DNA of 64,000 nucleotides, taken from positions 1 to 64,000 of the forward strand of contig CANJKV010000005.1 in NCBI GenBank assembly GCA_947474855.1, in the 5' to 3' direction. A model generated the notes under the pieces. The model made no database searches, was not told where the DNA came from, and saw only the letters and a list, made by a program, of their open reading frames with translations. Position numbers and translations under genes: made by a program. Shown piece by piece: positions 1 through 11,166 of this stretch (the first letter of the stretch is position 1; the number at the start of each line of letters is the position of its first letter). Source of the stretch: Aurantimonadaceae bacterium (GTDB lineage: Bacteria > Pseudomonadota > Alphaproteobacteria > Rhizobiales > Rhizobiaceae).

Positions 1-1361
1 CCGTCGTCGAGCGCGAGCACATGGGCGGCATCTGCCTCAACTGGGGCTGCATCCCGACCAAGGCGCTGCTGCGCTCGGCCGAGATCTTCCACTATGCCGA
101 GCACGGCGCGAACTACGGCCTGAACATTCCTAAGCCGTCCTTCGACATCGCCGCGGTGGTGAAGCGCTCGCGCGGCGTCTCGGCGCAACTCAACGGCGGT
201 GTCGCCGGACTGATGAAGAAGAACAAGATCGACATCATCTGGGGTCAGGCGAAGATCGCCAAAGCGGGCAAGGGCGGCCCGGTCGAGGTCGAGGTCGGCG
301 AGCCGACCAAGCCCGCCGTCCAGCCGCAGAACCCGGTGCCGAAGGGCGCGCTCGGCCACGGCACGTACAAGGCCAGCCATGTCATCGTCGCTACGGGCGC
401 GCGTCCGCGCGTCCTGCCGGGCATGGAGCCCGACGGCGAGACGATCTGGACCTATTTCGAGGCGATGAAGCCGGCGTCCATGCCGAAGTCGCTGCTCGTT
501 ATGGGCTCGGGCGCCATCGGCATCGAATTCGCCTCCTTCTACCGCACCATGGGCGCCGAGGTGACGGTGATCGAGCTCCTGCCGCAGATCCTACCCGTCG
601 AGGACGCGGAGATCGCGGCCGTCGCGCGCAAGCAGTTCGAGAAGCAGGGCATCAAGATCCTCACCGGCGCCAAGGTCGCCAAGGTCGTGAAGACCGGAAG
701 CGGCATCGAGGCGACGGTCGAGGTAAACGGCAAGTCCGAGGTGCTGAAGGCGGAGAAGCTGATCTCGGCCGTCGGCGTCCAGGGCAACACCGAGGGTCTC
801 GACCTCGAAGGCGTCGGCGTTGCGATCGAGCGCGGCATCGTCAAGGTCGACGCCTACGGGCGCACCAACGTCGAGGGCATCTATGCCATCGGCGACGTCG
901 CGGGCCCGCCGATGCTCGCGCACAAGGCTGAGCACGAGGGCACGATCTGCGTCGAGGCCATCAAGGGCCTGCACCCGCACGCGATGGACAAGTCGCAGAT
1001 CCCCGGCTGCACCTACTGCCAGCCGCAGGTGGCCAGCGTCGGCCTGACCGAGGCCAAGGCCAAGGAAGCCGGGCGCGAGGTCAAGGTCGGCCGCTTCAAG
1101 TTCCTCGCCAACGGCAAGGCCATCGCGCTCGGCGAGCCCGAGGGGTTGGTGAAGACGATCTTCGACGCCAAGACCGGAGAGCTGCTCGGCGCCCACATGG
1201 TGGGCGCCGAAGTCACCGAGCTCATCCAGGGATTCGTCATCGCCATGGGCTTGGAGACGACGGAAGAGGACCTGATGCACACGGTCTTCCCGCATCCCAC
1301 CCTGTCCGAAATGATGCACGAGAGCGTTCTCGACGCCTACGGCCGCGTCATTCACATGTAA
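1..1361 (+). CDS. lpdA: Dihydrolipoyl dehydrogenase (E3), 5' end outside window
   Basis: FAD-dependent E3 enzyme that reoxidises the lipoyl arm of 2-oxoacid dehydrogenase complexes and passes the electrons to NAD+. The frame is open from the left edge (codons start at base 3; ORF-track Met at 21 is internal), so the N-terminal FAD-binding segment is missing from the window. The visible part opens with the redox disulfide motif GGICLNWGCIP, then a nucleotide-binding GSGAIGIEFASF, and near the C-terminus HPTLSE, which carries the catalytic His. A Pro/Lys-rich insertion before VIVATGARP is a pattern I associate with PDH-type E3 of alphaproteobacteria. lipA follows two genes downstream, so a pdh cluster probably lies upstream (inference). 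Family assignment is firm. Confidence 0.97.
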   Translation, partial: VVEREHMGGICLNWGCIPTKALLRSAEIFHYAEHGANYGLNIPKPSFDIAAVVKRSRGVSAQLNGGVAGLMKKNKIDIIWGQAKIAKAGKGGPVEVEVGEPTKPAVQPQNPVPKGALGHGTYKASHVIVATGARPRVLPGMEPDGETIWTYFEAMKPASMPKSLLVMGSGAIGIEFASFYRTMGAEVTVIELLPQILPVEDAEIAAVARKQFEKQGIKILTGAKVAKVVKTGSGIEATVEVNGKSEVLKAEKLISAVGVQGNTEGLDLEGVGVAIERGIVKVDAYGRTNVEGIYAIGDVAGPPMLAHKAEHEGTICVEAIKGLHPHAMDKSQIPGCTYCQPQVASVGLTEAKAKEAGREVKVGRFKFLANGKAIALGEPEGLVKTIFDAKTGELLGAHMVGAEVTELIQGFVIAMGLETTEEDLMHTVFPHPTLSEMMHESVLDAYGRVIHM

Positions 1362-1543
1362 CGGTGGCGGCATGCGTGTGCGCCTAACCGCATTCGCGCT
1401 TTACCTTGACCCCCGAAGATATGGGCCGAGCTTGTCCACAGCGATGCGAAGCAAGATGAGGCTATTTCTCCGCGCGACATCTTGCCCCGCCACGCCCGCG
1501 CCCAATGTCCAGTCTCGAAGTGACTTCTCCACTGGAGGCGGGA

Positions 1544-1816
1544 ATGGACTGGAATACGAACGGCGTCGGCTGGCTCGGCGCGATCATCATCGGTGGCATC
1601 GCGGGCTGGCTCGCGGAGCAGTTCATGAAGTCCGACATGGGCGTTCTCATGAACATCATCCTCGGCATCGTCGGGGCGGTGCTGCTCAACGCGATCCTGG
1701 CGGCCGTTGCGCCGAACCTCATCGGCATCGGCTGGATCGCCTACCTCATCACGGGCTTCATCGGCGCCTGCATCCTCATCGCGATCTTCCGGGCGTTTCG
1801 CGGCCGCAGAGTCTGA
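1544..1816 (+). CDS. GlsB/YeaQ/YmgE-type small membrane protein
   Basis: About 90 residues with three hydrophobic, glycine-rich segments (GAIIIGGIAGWLAEQF; a middle LGIVGAVLLNAI segment; a C-terminal TGFIGACILIAIF) and a short basic tail. This is the usual layout of the YeaQ/YmgE (transglycosylase-associated) family of inner-membrane proteins, whose role is unproven though often tied to stress. I chose the ATG at 1544 over the track's 1505 because GGAGG lies five bases before it and the first 13 residues of the long form are not family-like. It sits alone between lpdA and lipA. Confidence 0.8.
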   Translation: MDWNTNGVGWLGAIIIGGIAGWLAEQFMKSDMGVLMNIILGIVGAVLLNAILAAVAPNLIGIGWIAYLITGFIGACILIAIFRAFRGRRV

Positions 1817-1859
1817 CGAGCCGATTGCATCGGACGGGGACGGGGCCTAGATAAAATCC

Positions 1860-2843
1860 ATGGTCACCGTCCTCGACAACCGCGCCCAGGCCGGGGCAGC
1901 GCCCCGGCTCCGTCATCCCGAAAAGGCGAATCGCCCGGACACGGAGGTTCTGCCGAAGCCGGATTGGATCCGCGTCAAGGCGCCGGTCTCCAAGGGCTAT
2001 TTCGAGACCCGCGAGATCGTCAAGGAGAACCGTCTCGTAACGGTCTGCGAGGAAGCGGGCTGCCCCAACATCGGTGGATGCTGGGAGAAGAAGCACGCGA
2101 CCTTCATGATCATGGGCGGCATCTGCACGCGCGCCTGCGCCTTCTGCAACGTCGCGACCGGCCTGCCTCATGCCCTCGACGAGGAGGAGCCCGCGAGCGT
2201 CGGCCGCGCCGTCGCGAAGATGGGCCTGTCCCACGTCGTGATCACATCGGTCGACCGCGACGATCTGTCGGACGGTGGCGCCGAGCACTTCGCCCGCACG
2301 ATCCGCGCGATCCGCGCCGCGGCGCCCGACACAACCATCGAGATCCTGACTCCGGACTTCCTGCGCAAGCCGGGCGCGCTGGAGGTCGTCGTCGCGGCCA
2401 AGCCCGACGTCTTCAACCACAATCTCGAGACCGTGCCGTCCAAGTACCTGAAGGTGCGGCCAGGAGCGCGGTACTTCCATTCCATCCGCCTGCTGCAGCG
2501 CGTAAAGGAGCTCGACCCGACGATCTTCACCAAGTCCGGCATCATGGTCGGCCTCGGCGAGGAGCGGAACGAGGTGCTGCAGCTGATGGACGACCTGCGC
2601 ACCGCCGACGTCGACTTCATGACCATCGGCCAGTACCTGCAGCCGACGCGCAAGCACCATGCCGTGATGCGCTACGTACCGCCGGAGGAGTTCGAGTCCT
2701 TCAAGACGATCGGCCTGACGAAGGGCTTCCTCGTCGTCGCGTCGAGTCCGCTGACCCGCTCCTCCCACCATGCCGGCGAGGACTTCGAGCGGCTGAAGGC
2801 GGCGCGTCTGGCCCGGTCCGCGCCCGCGATCGCTGCGGAGTAG
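1860..2843 (+). CDS. lipA: Lipoyl synthase
   Basis: Radical-SAM enzyme that inserts two sulfurs into protein-bound octanoyl groups to make the lipoyl cofactor used by PDH, OGDH and the glycine cleavage system. Both iron-sulfur motifs are visible: the auxiliary-cluster motif [13 protein letters not shown] and the SAM-cluster motif CTRACAFC. At 327 residues it has the family's normal length. Proximity to lpdA makes functional sense because E3 acts on the lipoyl groups made here. ratA follows seven bases after the stop, so the two are probably cotranscribed. Confidence 0.98.
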   Translation: MVTVLDNRAQAGAAPRLRHPEKANRPDTEVLPKPDWIRVKAPVSKGYFETREIVKENRLVTVCEEAGCPNIGGCWEKKHATFMIMGGICTRACAFCNVATGLPHALDEEEPASVGRAVAKMGLSHVVITSVDRDDLSDGGAEHFARTIRAIRAAAPDTTIEILTPDFLRKPGALEVVVAAKPDVFNHNLETVPSKYLKVRPGARYFHSIRLLQRVKELDPTIFTKSGIMVGLGEERNEVLQLMDDLRTADVDFMTIGQYLQPTRKHHAVMRYVPPEEFESFKTIGLTKGFLVVASSPLTRSSHHAGEDFERLKAARLARSAPAIAAE

Positions 2844-2850
2844 GGCGGGA

Positions 2851-3327
2851 ATGCCGACTTTCGAAACGACGCGCCGCGTCCGCCATTCGCCCGACCAGAT
2901 GTTCGCACTCGTCGCGGACATCGAGACCTATCCGGAGTTCCTGCCGCTCTGCCAAAGGCTCGCCGTGCGATCCCGCCGGGAGAAGGACGACAAGACGCTG
3001 CTGATCGCCGACATGACGGTCGCCTATAAGCTGGTGCGGGAAACGTTCACGTCGCAGGTGCTCCTGAACCCGGCGGAGCGCCGGATCGAGGTGAAGTACG
3101 TCGACGGCCCGTTCCGCTACCTCGACAATCGCTGGACCTTCGAGCCGGCCCCCGATGGCGGCTGCGAGGTGCGGTTCTTCATCGATTACGAATTCAAGAG
3201 CCGGACGCTCGGGCTGCTGATGGGTTCGATGTTCGACTATGCCTTCCGCCGCTTCGCCGAAGCCTTCGAGGCGCGTGCGGACGCAGTTTATGGCACGGGC
3301 GGATCCTCGTCAGTCGCGACCGCCTGA
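2851..3327 (+). CDS. ratA: RatA/COQ10-like START-domain protein
   Basis: A 158-residue protein of the polyketide cyclase/START fold. Members are called RatA (reported in E. coli to affect ribosome subunit association) or COQ10-like ubiquinone-binding proteins; in alphaproteobacteria the COQ10-like role is also plausible. The N-terminal segment MFALVADIETYPEFLPLC is typical of the family. It follows lipA by seven bases. Its last 18 bases overlap the 3' end of the convergent cinA-like gene, so the transcripts of the two would be complementary at their ends. Exact function is not deducible from sequence. Confidence 0.88.
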   Translation: MPTFETTRRVRHSPDQMFALVADIETYPEFLPLCQRLAVRSRREKDDKTLLIADMTVAYKLVRETFTSQVLLNPAERRIEVKYVDGPFRYLDNRWTFEPAPDGGCEVRFFIDYEFKSRTLGLLMGSMFDYAFRRFAEAFEARADAVYGTGGSSSVATA

Positions 3328-3825
3328 CTGGTCCGTCTCGATCAGCATTTCCAGGGCGGTGCGGACGCTCGCGATCCGCACCCCGGCCCGGCCGATGTCG
3401 CCGAAGCATTTCTCGACGTGACGGGTCTCTCCGCCACGCACGGCACATGCGAAATGAACGAGGCCGACCGGCTTCTCCGCGCTGCCGCCGCCCGGCCCCG
3501 CGACGCCGGTGATGGAGACTGTCGCCCTGGCGCGTGAGGCGCGCAGGGCGCCTTCTGCCATCGCGATAGCGACCGGCTTCGACACGGCTCCGTGCGAGGA
3601 CAGGGTTTCCGGATCGACCCCGAGCAGGTCACGCTTCGCCTCGTTGGAATAGGTCACGAAGCCGCGGTCGACGACGGCGGACGATCCGGGAATCTCCGTC
3701 AGAGCGGCGGTGACGAGGCCGCCGGTGCAGGACTCCGCGATTGCCACCATGGCGCCGGCTCGGCTGTGAAGGTCGATCACGCGGGCGGCGAGCGCCTCGA
3801 TGCTCCTCGGGTCTTCGGCGCTCAC
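3310..3825 (-). CDS. pncC: CinA-family nicotinamide-nucleotide amidohydrolase (PncC type)
   Basis: A 171-residue stand-alone C-terminal CinA domain. These enzymes deamidate nicotinamide mononucleotide to nicotinate mononucleotide in the pyridine nucleotide salvage cycle. Family segments seen are [22 protein letters not shown] near the N-terminus (with the conserved Ser and Thr) and [19 protein letters not shown] in the second half. The N-terminal molybdopterin-like domain of long CinA proteins is absent, as in many proteobacteria. Its ATG overlaps the ispDF stop by four bases (ATGA), indicating translational coupling. Confidence 0.93.
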   Translation of the reverse strand: MSAEDPRSIEALAARVIDLHSRAGAMVAIAESCTGGLVTAALTEIPGSSAVVDRGFVTYSNEAKRDLLGVDPETLSSHGAVSKPVAIAMAEGALRASRARATVSITGVAGPGGGSAEKPVGLVHFACAVRGGETRHVEKCFGDIGRAGVRIASVRTALEMLIETDQSGGRD

Positions 3826-5030
3826 GACCTGCTCTCCCCATAGACGACGCTCGCAGTCGCGATGGCGGCGATTCCCTCCCGACGCCCGACGAAGCCGATC
3901 GTCTCGTTCGTGGTTGCCTTCACCGACACGCGCTCGAGCGACAAACCGGTCATTTCCGCGATGGCGGCGCGCATGGCCTCGCGATGCGGCGCGATCTTCG
4001 GCGCCTCGCAGACGAGCGAGATGTCGGCATTGCAGATCCGGCCGCCGGCCGCAGTGACGACGGCGACCGCCTTATCCACGAAGATGCGCGACGGGGCGCC
4101 GCGCCACTGCGGGTCGGAGGGCGGGAAGTGGTCGCCGATGTCGCCGGCGCCACAGGTTGCGAGGAGGGCGTCGGTCAAAGCGTGAAGACCGACATCCGCG
4201 TCCGAATGCCCGTCGAGCGCCTGATCGTGGGGGATGCGGACCCCGCACAGAGTGACGTGGTCACCGTCGACGAGGCGGTGGACATCGTAGCCGTTGCCGG
4301 TTCGAACGTCGATCATGGGAGCGGCTCCGAAGTGTGCCCGTGCCTGGGCCAGGTCCTGCGCGGTGGTGATCTTCACGTTGGCCGGGTCGCCTTCGACGAG
4401 ACGTACGGCAAGGCCGTCCCATTCGGCAATGGAGGCGTCGTCGGTGAAGGTCTGCGCGTCGGCCGCGGTCGCGCGGCGGTGGGCCGCGAGAATTTCCTCG
4501 AACCGGAAGCCCTGCGGTGTCTGGGCGGCAAAGAGGCGTGATCGGTCGAGGGTCTTCACGACTTGCCCGCCGGCCGCCTCCTTGACCGTGTCGGTGAGCG
4601 GCACCGTCGGCAGGGCGCCGACGCCGGGTACGATCGCCGCGAGTGTGCGGTCGATCAGCGCCGGGCTGGCGAAGGGGCGCGCGGCATCCTGGATGAGAAC
4701 GATGTCCGGCGCGGTTGCCGCGAGGCTTTCCAGCCCCTTTCGCACCGACTCCTGCCGCGTCGCGCCGCCATGGCTGATCCGGACGCTTTCGGCCTCGGGG
4801 CCGAGAGCGTCGACGCAAAGTTCTTCGTCGTCAGGGTGAATGACGATCTCGATCGTCGTCACGGCTGGATGCTCGCGAAACGCCCGCAAGGTGCGCCGAA
4901 TCATGGCCTCGCTGCCGAGCAGCCGATATTGCTTCGGCCCCTCTGCTGGCGTTCCGACGCGCTCTCCTCGGCCGGCAGCGACGATCAGGGCGGCGATTCG
5001 GGGCGACGGTGAATGTCCGGTCGTGCTCAT
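3822..5030 (-). CDS. ispDF: Bifunctional IspD/IspF (MEP isoprenoid pathway)
   Basis: Fusion of 2-C-methyl-D-erythritol 4-phosphate cytidylyltransferase (IspD, about residues 1-230) and 2-C-methyl-D-erythritol 2,4-cyclodiphosphate synthase (IspF, about 245-402). The IspD half shows [14 protein letters not shown] and DAARPF. The IspF half shows GNGYDVHRL and the metal-binding [17 protein letters not shown]. The fusion is common in alphaproteobacteria. I start at the ATG at 5030 (MSTTGHSP...) rather than the track's 5087 because the extra 19 residues are not family-like and would crowd the divergent dusB start; no strong ribosome site distinguishes them. The product feeds undecaprenol and ubiquinone synthesis. 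Confidence 0.96.
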   Translation of the reverse strand: MSTTGHSPSPRIAALIVAAGRGERVGTPAEGPKQYRLLGSEAMIRRTLRAFREHPAVTTIEIVIHPDDEELCVDALGPEAESVRISHGGATRQESVRKGLESLAATAPDIVLIQDAARPFASPALIDRTLAAIVPGVGALPTVPLTDTVKEAAGGQVVKTLDRSRLFAAQTPQGFRFEEILAAHRRATAADAQTFTDDASIAEWDGLAVRLVEGDPANVKITTAQDLAQARAHFGAAPMIDVRTGNGYDVHRLVDGDHVTLCGVRIPHDQALDGHSDADVGLHALTDALLATCGAGDIGDHFPPSDPQWRGAPSRIFVDKAVAVVTAAGGRICNADISLVCEAPKIAPHREAMRAAIAEMTGLSLERVSVKATTNETIGFVGRREGIAAIATASVVYGESRS

Positions 5031-5108
5031 GCGCAATGCATTAGCGGAAGGGCAGGCATGGCCGCAAACTGCTTGTATTATGAGCACTGCCGGTTACATT
5101 GCGCTTGA

Positions 5109-6212
5109 ATGACGCGATTTTCGACACTCATGGCCGATGCCTATGGAATGTGCGATGCGACGGGCGCTGAAAGCCTCGCCGCTCCGCTCGTCGTTGGCCG
5201 TTTGACCCTGACAAACCGGGCGTTCCTCGCACCGTTGTCGGGCATCACGGATGTGCCGTTCCGGCGTCTTGCGCGCGGGTTCGGTGCCGGACTGGTGGTT
5301 TCGGAGATGGTTGCCAGCGGGGAACTCGCCAAGGGCAATGACGAGGCGCGGCTGCGCGCCATGCGCGACGGCGAGGGCATGCACGCGGTACAGCTCGCGG
5401 GCCGCGATCCAGCTTGGATGGCGGAGGCGACGCGCCGGCTGGTGGAGGGTGGCGTCGATCTCGTCGACATCAACTTTGGATGTCCGGCGAAGAAGGTCGT
5501 CGGCGGTCTGTCGGGCTCGGCGCTGATGCGCGAACCGGACTTGGCGGTCAGCCTCGTCGAGGCCGTGATCGGGGCTGCCGGGCAGATCCCGGTGACGGTG
5601 AAGATGCGGCTCGGCTGGGACGAGCAAAGCCTCACCGCGCCCGAGATCGCCCGGCGCGCCGTTGCGGCGGGTGCGGCAATGGTGACCGTGCACGGACGCA
5701 CCCGCGCCCAGTTCTACGAAGGGCAGGCGGATTGGCACGCAATTCGCCGCGTCCGCGAGGCGGTGCCGGTTCCGCTCGTCGCGAACGGCGACCTGGTCGA
5801 CCCGGCTCAGGCCTCGTCGATGCTGGCGGCAAGCGGCGCGGATGCCGTGATGATCGGGCGCGGCGCGCAGGGGCGCCCCTGGCTGCCGGCGATGATCGGG
5901 GGCGCCGTCGATGCCGCGGCCCTCGCGGCCGTCGATCTCGGCGACCTCGTCAGCGGCCATCACGCCGCGATGCTGGAGCATTACGGCGTGCCGGCCGGTA
6001 TCCGGCATGCTCGCAAGCACCTCGGCTGGTACCTGGATCGGCTGGCGTTCGTCGATCCTTCGCCGGGCCTTGCGGGCGACCGTGCCGCCCTGATGACGGG
6101 CACCGACGCCGGCATCCTGGCGCGCACGCTCCGCCGTCTGTTCGCCGGTACGAGCGCCTACGACGTCGAGCCCTTCTTCCACCGTCCCGCGACCCGTTCG
6201 GAGGCTGCCTGA
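5109..6212 (+). CDS. dusB: tRNA-dihydrouridine synthase DusB (NifR3)
   Basis: FMN- and NADPH-dependent enzyme that reduces uridines in the tRNA D-loop. The sequence shows the TIM-barrel start FLAPLSGITDVPFRRLA, the catalytic cysteine in NFGCPAKKVVGG, and HGRTRAQFYEG. Its place as first gene of the ntrBC operon is conserved in alphaproteobacteria, where it was first named nifR3. The start is uncertain: the ATG at 5109 lacks a clear ribosome site, and 5130 or 5148 would still keep the whole barrel. ntrB begins three bases after the stop. The promoter for dusB-ntrBC should be in the 78-base divergent gap to ispDF. Confidence 0.95.
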   Translation: MTRFSTLMADAYGMCDATGAESLAAPLVVGRLTLTNRAFLAPLSGITDVPFRRLARGFGAGLVVSEMVASGELAKGNDEARLRAMRDGEGMHAVQLAGRDPAWMAEATRRLVEGGVDLVDINFGCPAKKVVGGLSGSALMREPDLAVSLVEAVIGAAGQIPVTVKMRLGWDEQSLTAPEIARRAVAAGAAMVTVHGRTRAQFYEGQADWHAIRRVREAVPVPLVANGDLVDPAQASSMLAASGADAVMIGRGAQGRPWLPAMIGGAVDAAALAAVDLGDLVSGHHAAMLEHYGVPAGIRHARKHLGWYLDRLAFVDPSPGLAGDRAALMTGTDAGILARTLRRLFAGTSAYDVEPFFHRPATRSEAA

Positions 6213-6215
6213 GCC

Positions 6216-7375
6216 GTGAAGACGCCCGCCGAATTCTCCGCCGACGGAGCCCAGCAGAACTGGGTGCTCAACTCGCTGCCCCATCCGATCGTCGTGATCG
6301 GATCGGACAATCGCTTCATCTTCGCCAATTCGGAAGCCGAGCAGTTCTTCTCGGCCGGCGCAGCCTACCTCGCCAAGCGGCGGCTCAGCGACTTCATCCC
6401 GGAGGACAGCCCGCTTTTCTCGCTGGTCGAGCAGGTTCGGCGCGAGCGCTCACGCATAAGCGAGTACCGCGTCGACGTGTCCTCGCCGCGCCTCGGCTCC
6501 GACCGGCAGGTCGATCTCTACGTGTCCACCGTCCCCGACGCGCCGGAGCGCGTCGTGATCATGATCCAGCTGCGCTCGATCGCCGAGAAGATGGACCGCC
6601 AGCTCACCCACCGCTCGGCGGCGCGAACCGTGACGGGGCTTGCCGCCATGCTGGCCCACGAAATCCGCAACCCGCTCTCGGGCATCAAGGGTGCCGCCCA
6701 GCTCCTCGAATCCAATGCGAGCGACGAGGACCGGGTGCTGACCCGGCTCATTCAGGAAGAAAGCGACCGGATCGTCAAGCTCGTCGACCGGATGGAAGTT
6801 TTCTCCGATCAGCGACCGATCGAGCGCTCGGCAGTCAACATCCATTCGGTGCTGGAGCACGTGAAGACCTTGGCGAAGAGCGGCTTCGCCCGGGGCTTCA
6901 AGATCACCGAGCTCTACGATCCGTCGCTGCCGCCCGTTCTGGCGAATCGCGACCAGCTCGTTCAGGTCTTCATCAACCTTCTGAAGAACGCGTCCGAGGC
7001 CGTCGCCTCGCGCGAGGACGCCGAGATCAAGCTCTCGACGGCCTATCGCCCCGGCATGCGGCTGACCGTGCCGGGCTCCAAGACCAAGGTGACGCTGCCG
7101 CTCGAATTCGTGGTCGAGGACAATGGCGGCGGCGTTCCCGACGACATTCGCGAGAACATCTTCGATCCCTTCGTGACCACCAAGCCGAGCGGCTCAGGGC
7201 TCGGCCTCGCGCTCGTCGCCAAGATCGTCGGCGACCACGGCGGCGTCATCGAGTGCGAATCGCAGCCGGGGCACACGATGTTCCGCATCCTGATGCCCGC
7301 CTGGCGTGACAGCGGGGATCCCGACATCAAGCCCGTTCGCTGGCGCACGGCTTCCACCCTTGGGAACGGAAACAC

Positions 7376-7379
<4 letters not shown>
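6216..7379 (+). CDS. ntrB: Nitrogen regulation sensor kinase NtrB (GlnL)
   Basis: Soluble two-component sensor that, with PII proteins, phosphorylates or dephosphorylates NtrC according to nitrogen status. Domains in order: PAS sensor (about 15-80), HisKA with phospho-acceptor His148 in [13 protein letters not shown], and HATPase with the N-box in [11 protein letters not shown], a DNGGG segment and GSGLGLALV. There is no membrane segment, as expected for NtrB. Translation starts at a GTG three bases after dusB. The stop overlaps the ntrC start (ATGA), so kinase and regulator are translationally coupled. Confidence 0.97.
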
Positions 7380-8821
<1,442 letters not shown>

Positions 8822-8858
8822 TCTGCGCCGCAGCCACGGAAAAATTCCGGCAAGCTCG

Positions 8859-8875
8859 TTGTGGTTTGGCCACAA
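8859..8875. promoter_or_regulatory. Inverted repeat TTGTGG-N5-CCACAA ahead of ntrY
   Basis: Perfect 6-base arms around a 5-base centre, in the 97-base gap between ntrC and ntrY and 44 bases before the ntrY ATG. A second short repeat, GTTGC-N6-GCAAC, follows at once. Together they could be an operator or an RNA hairpin at the ntrY 5' end. No U-tract follows, so a terminator for ntrC is less likely. The function is inferred from position alone. Confidence 0.3.
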
Positions 8876-8918
8876 TGCGTTGCTTCATGGCAACTGATCG
8901 CCATAAAAGCGTCGGTCT

Positions 8919-11162
8919 ATGACAACGCACACCGCCAACGACCATTCCATGTTTCCGCTGCGCCCGGAGCGCCGGCGCTTCATGCTGATCCCAGGCATCA
9001 TCGCCGTGGTCGGCGCGCTGGTGACGGGCGCGATCTCCTTCGTCGTGCTGATGGGCATGACGCCGATCGCGCCGACCGACACGGTCGTCACGGTCGCGAC
9101 GGTGGTGAACGGCGGCTTCGCACTCGTGCTGTGCGTCCTGATAGGGCGGGAGCTCGCCCGGGTGGTGAAGGCCCGGCGCGCCGGCAAGGCAGCCTCTCGG
9201 CTCCACGTTCGCATCGTGCTCCTTTTCGGGATCGTCGCCTCCCTTCCGGCGATCCTCGTCGCGATCGTGGCGTCGATCACGCTCGACCTCGGCCTCGACC
9301 GCTGGTTCGAGAACCGCACGCGATCCATCGTCGAGTCATCGATCAACGTCGCCCGCGCTTACGTCAACGAGAATGCCAGGAACCTCCAGGGCTCGACCTT
9401 GTCCATGGCCTACGACCTGGACCTGCGCCGCCGCATCTTCGATCTCGACCGCACCGGCTTCCAGGCCTTCCTGACCGAGCAGGCCAAGGGTCGCTCGATG
9501 CTCGGCGCTCAACTCCTGACGGCCGACGGCACGCCCTTCATGAAGGCGAACCTGCCGAACGACCAGCCGCTGCCGGCACCGCCGCGCGACGCGCTGGAGC
9601 AGGCGGGCCAGGGCAACCTCGTCTTCATCCCGCCGGGCGTCACCAACCTCGTCGGCTCGATGTACAAGCTGCGCGAGATCGACGACGCCTTTCTCTACAC
9701 GCTTCGCGCCGTCGATCCTGACGTGATCCAGGCGCTGCGCATGACGGAGGAGGGCACGGCCGAATACAACGGCCTGCGCGCCAACCGCTTCGGCCTGCAG
9801 GTGGCCTTCGCGCTGCTCTACCTCGGCATCACGCTTATCGTTCTCCTTTCGGCCATCTGGACCGGAATCGGCGTAGCCGACAGGCTCGTGAGGCCGATTC
9901 GCCTCCTCATCAACGCCGCGGACGAGGTCAGCGACGGCAACCTTGCTGTTTCGGTGCCGGTCCGCAATTCGGACGGCGACGTCGCCGCACTGTCGAACAC
10001 CTTCAACAACATGATCCGTCAGCTCCGCAGCCAGCGCTCCGAGCTGGTCCAGGCGAAGGACGTGATCGATGAGAGGCGGCGCTTCACCGAGGCGGTGCTT
10101 TCGAGCGTGACGGTGGGCGTGATCGGCGTCGAGCCCAACGGAACGATCACCATGATCAACCCGTCCGCCGAACGGATCCTGGCGACGGCGTCGCGGACAG
10201 CGGTCGGTCGGAACTTGGCGGCGCTCTTCCCCGACCTCGCTCGGATCGCCGAGGCGGCCGCCGGAACGAGGCGCCACGAGCACCAGGAGCAGTTGAAGCT
10301 GCGCGTCGGCGACCGCGACCGGACGCTCGACGTCCGCGTCACCGCGACCGACGAGGTCGACGGCAGCGCTTCGGCGGTGCTGACGATCGACGACATCACC
10401 GACCTCGTCGAGGCGCAACGCTCCTCGGCCTGGGCCGACGTCGCGCGGCGCATCGCGCACGAGATCAAGAACCCGCTGACACCCATCCAGCTGTCGGCCG
10501 AGCGAATCCGCCGGCGCTACGGCAAGGTGATCGAGACGGACCGCGAGGTCTTCGACCGGTGCATCGAGACGATCGTCCGGCAGGTCTCCGACATCGGCCG
10601 GATGGTCGACGAGTTCTCCACCTTCGCCCGCATGCCCAAGCCGACGATGGAGCCGCGAGACCTGCGCGAGGCGCTTCGCGAGGCCGTCTTCATGCGCGAG
10701 ATGGGGGACCATGGCGTCCGCTTCGAAGTCGATCTCGGCGACCGGCCGCTGCTCGGCCTCTACGACCTGCGGATGCTCGGCCAAGCCTTCGGCAACCTCG
10801 TCAAGAACGCCGTCGAGGCGCTGGAAGCGGCCGAAGGTGTCGAAGGGCTCGTGCGCGTCCGGGCGGTGGTCGAGGACGGCGTTTATCGCGTCGACATCAT
10901 CGACAATGGTGTAGGCTTTCCCAAAGAGGATCGCGATCGCCTGCTCGAGCCCTATATGACGACGCGCGATAAGGGCACGGGGTTGGGGCTGGCCATCGTG
11001 CGCAAGATCATCGAGGAACACGGCGGCACCATAGCGCTGGACGATGCCCCCGACGGGACGCGCGGCGCGATGGTGCGCATCCGGCTGCCGGCCGGTGGCG
11101 TCGAGGCCTATCCCGGCAATCCAAGAGCCGATCGATCGGCCGAGCATTCAGAGGAACGGTGA
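8919..11162 (+). CDS. ntrY: Membrane sensor histidine kinase NtrY
   Basis: Membrane-bound kinase partner of NtrX; in Rhodobacter and Brucella relatives it is tied to nitrogen, redox/oxygen and envelope control. Order seen: two N-terminal membrane segments (LIPGIIAVVGALVTGAIS; a VNGGFALVLCVLIG segment), a third near residues 90-120, a periplasmic loop, a fourth (FALLYLGITLIVLLSAIW), HAMP, PAS, HisKA with His514 in RRIAHEIKNPLTPIQ, and HATPase (GTGLGLAIV). 747 residues is normal. No good ribosome site precedes the ATG at 8919, and the ATG at 8949 is an alternative. ntrX follows four bases after the stop. Confidence 0.97.
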   Translation: MTTHTANDHSMFPLRPERRRFMLIPGIIAVVGALVTGAISFVVLMGMTPIAPTDTVVTVATVVNGGFALVLCVLIGRELARVVKARRAGKAASRLHVRIVLLFGIVASLPAILVAIVASITLDLGLDRWFENRTRSIVESSINVARAYVNENARNLQGSTLSMAYDLDLRRRIFDLDRTGFQAFLTEQAKGRSMLGAQLLTADGTPFMKANLPNDQPLPAPPRDALEQAGQGNLVFIPPGVTNLVGSMYKLREIDDAFLYTLRAVDPDVIQALRMTEEGTAEYNGLRANRFGLQVAFALLYLGITLIVLLSAIWTGIGVADRLVRPIRLLINAADEVSDGNLAVSVPVRNSDGDVAALSNTFNNMIRQLRSQRSELVQAKDVIDERRRFTEAVLSSVTVGVIGVEPNGTITMINPSAERILATASRTAVGRNLAALFPDLARIAEAAAGTRRHEHQEQLKLRVGDRDRTLDVRVTATDEVDGSASAVLTIDDITDLVEAQRSSAWADVARRIAHEIKNPLTPIQLSAERIRRRYGKVIETDREVFDRCIETIVRQVSDIGRMVDEFSTFARMPKPTMEPRDLREALREAVFMREMGDHGVRFEVDLGDRPLLGLYDLRMLGQAFGNLVKNAVEALEAAEGVEGLVRVRAVVEDGVYRVDIIDNGVGFPKEDRDRLLEPYMTTRDKGTGLGLAIVRKIIEEHGGTIALDDAPDGTRGAMVRIRLPAGGVEAYPGNPRADRSAEHSEER

Positions 11163-11166
11163 ACAG

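Noticed and set aside
5414-7309. 631-residue plus-strand ORF across dusB and ntrB
   Set aside because: Out-of-frame shadow spanning two well-defined genes.
8866-8885. Possible sigma-54 promoter (TGGC...TTGC) before ntrY
   Set aside because: The GG-to-GC distance is 12 bases instead of the required 10, so it does not fit the -24/-12 pattern.
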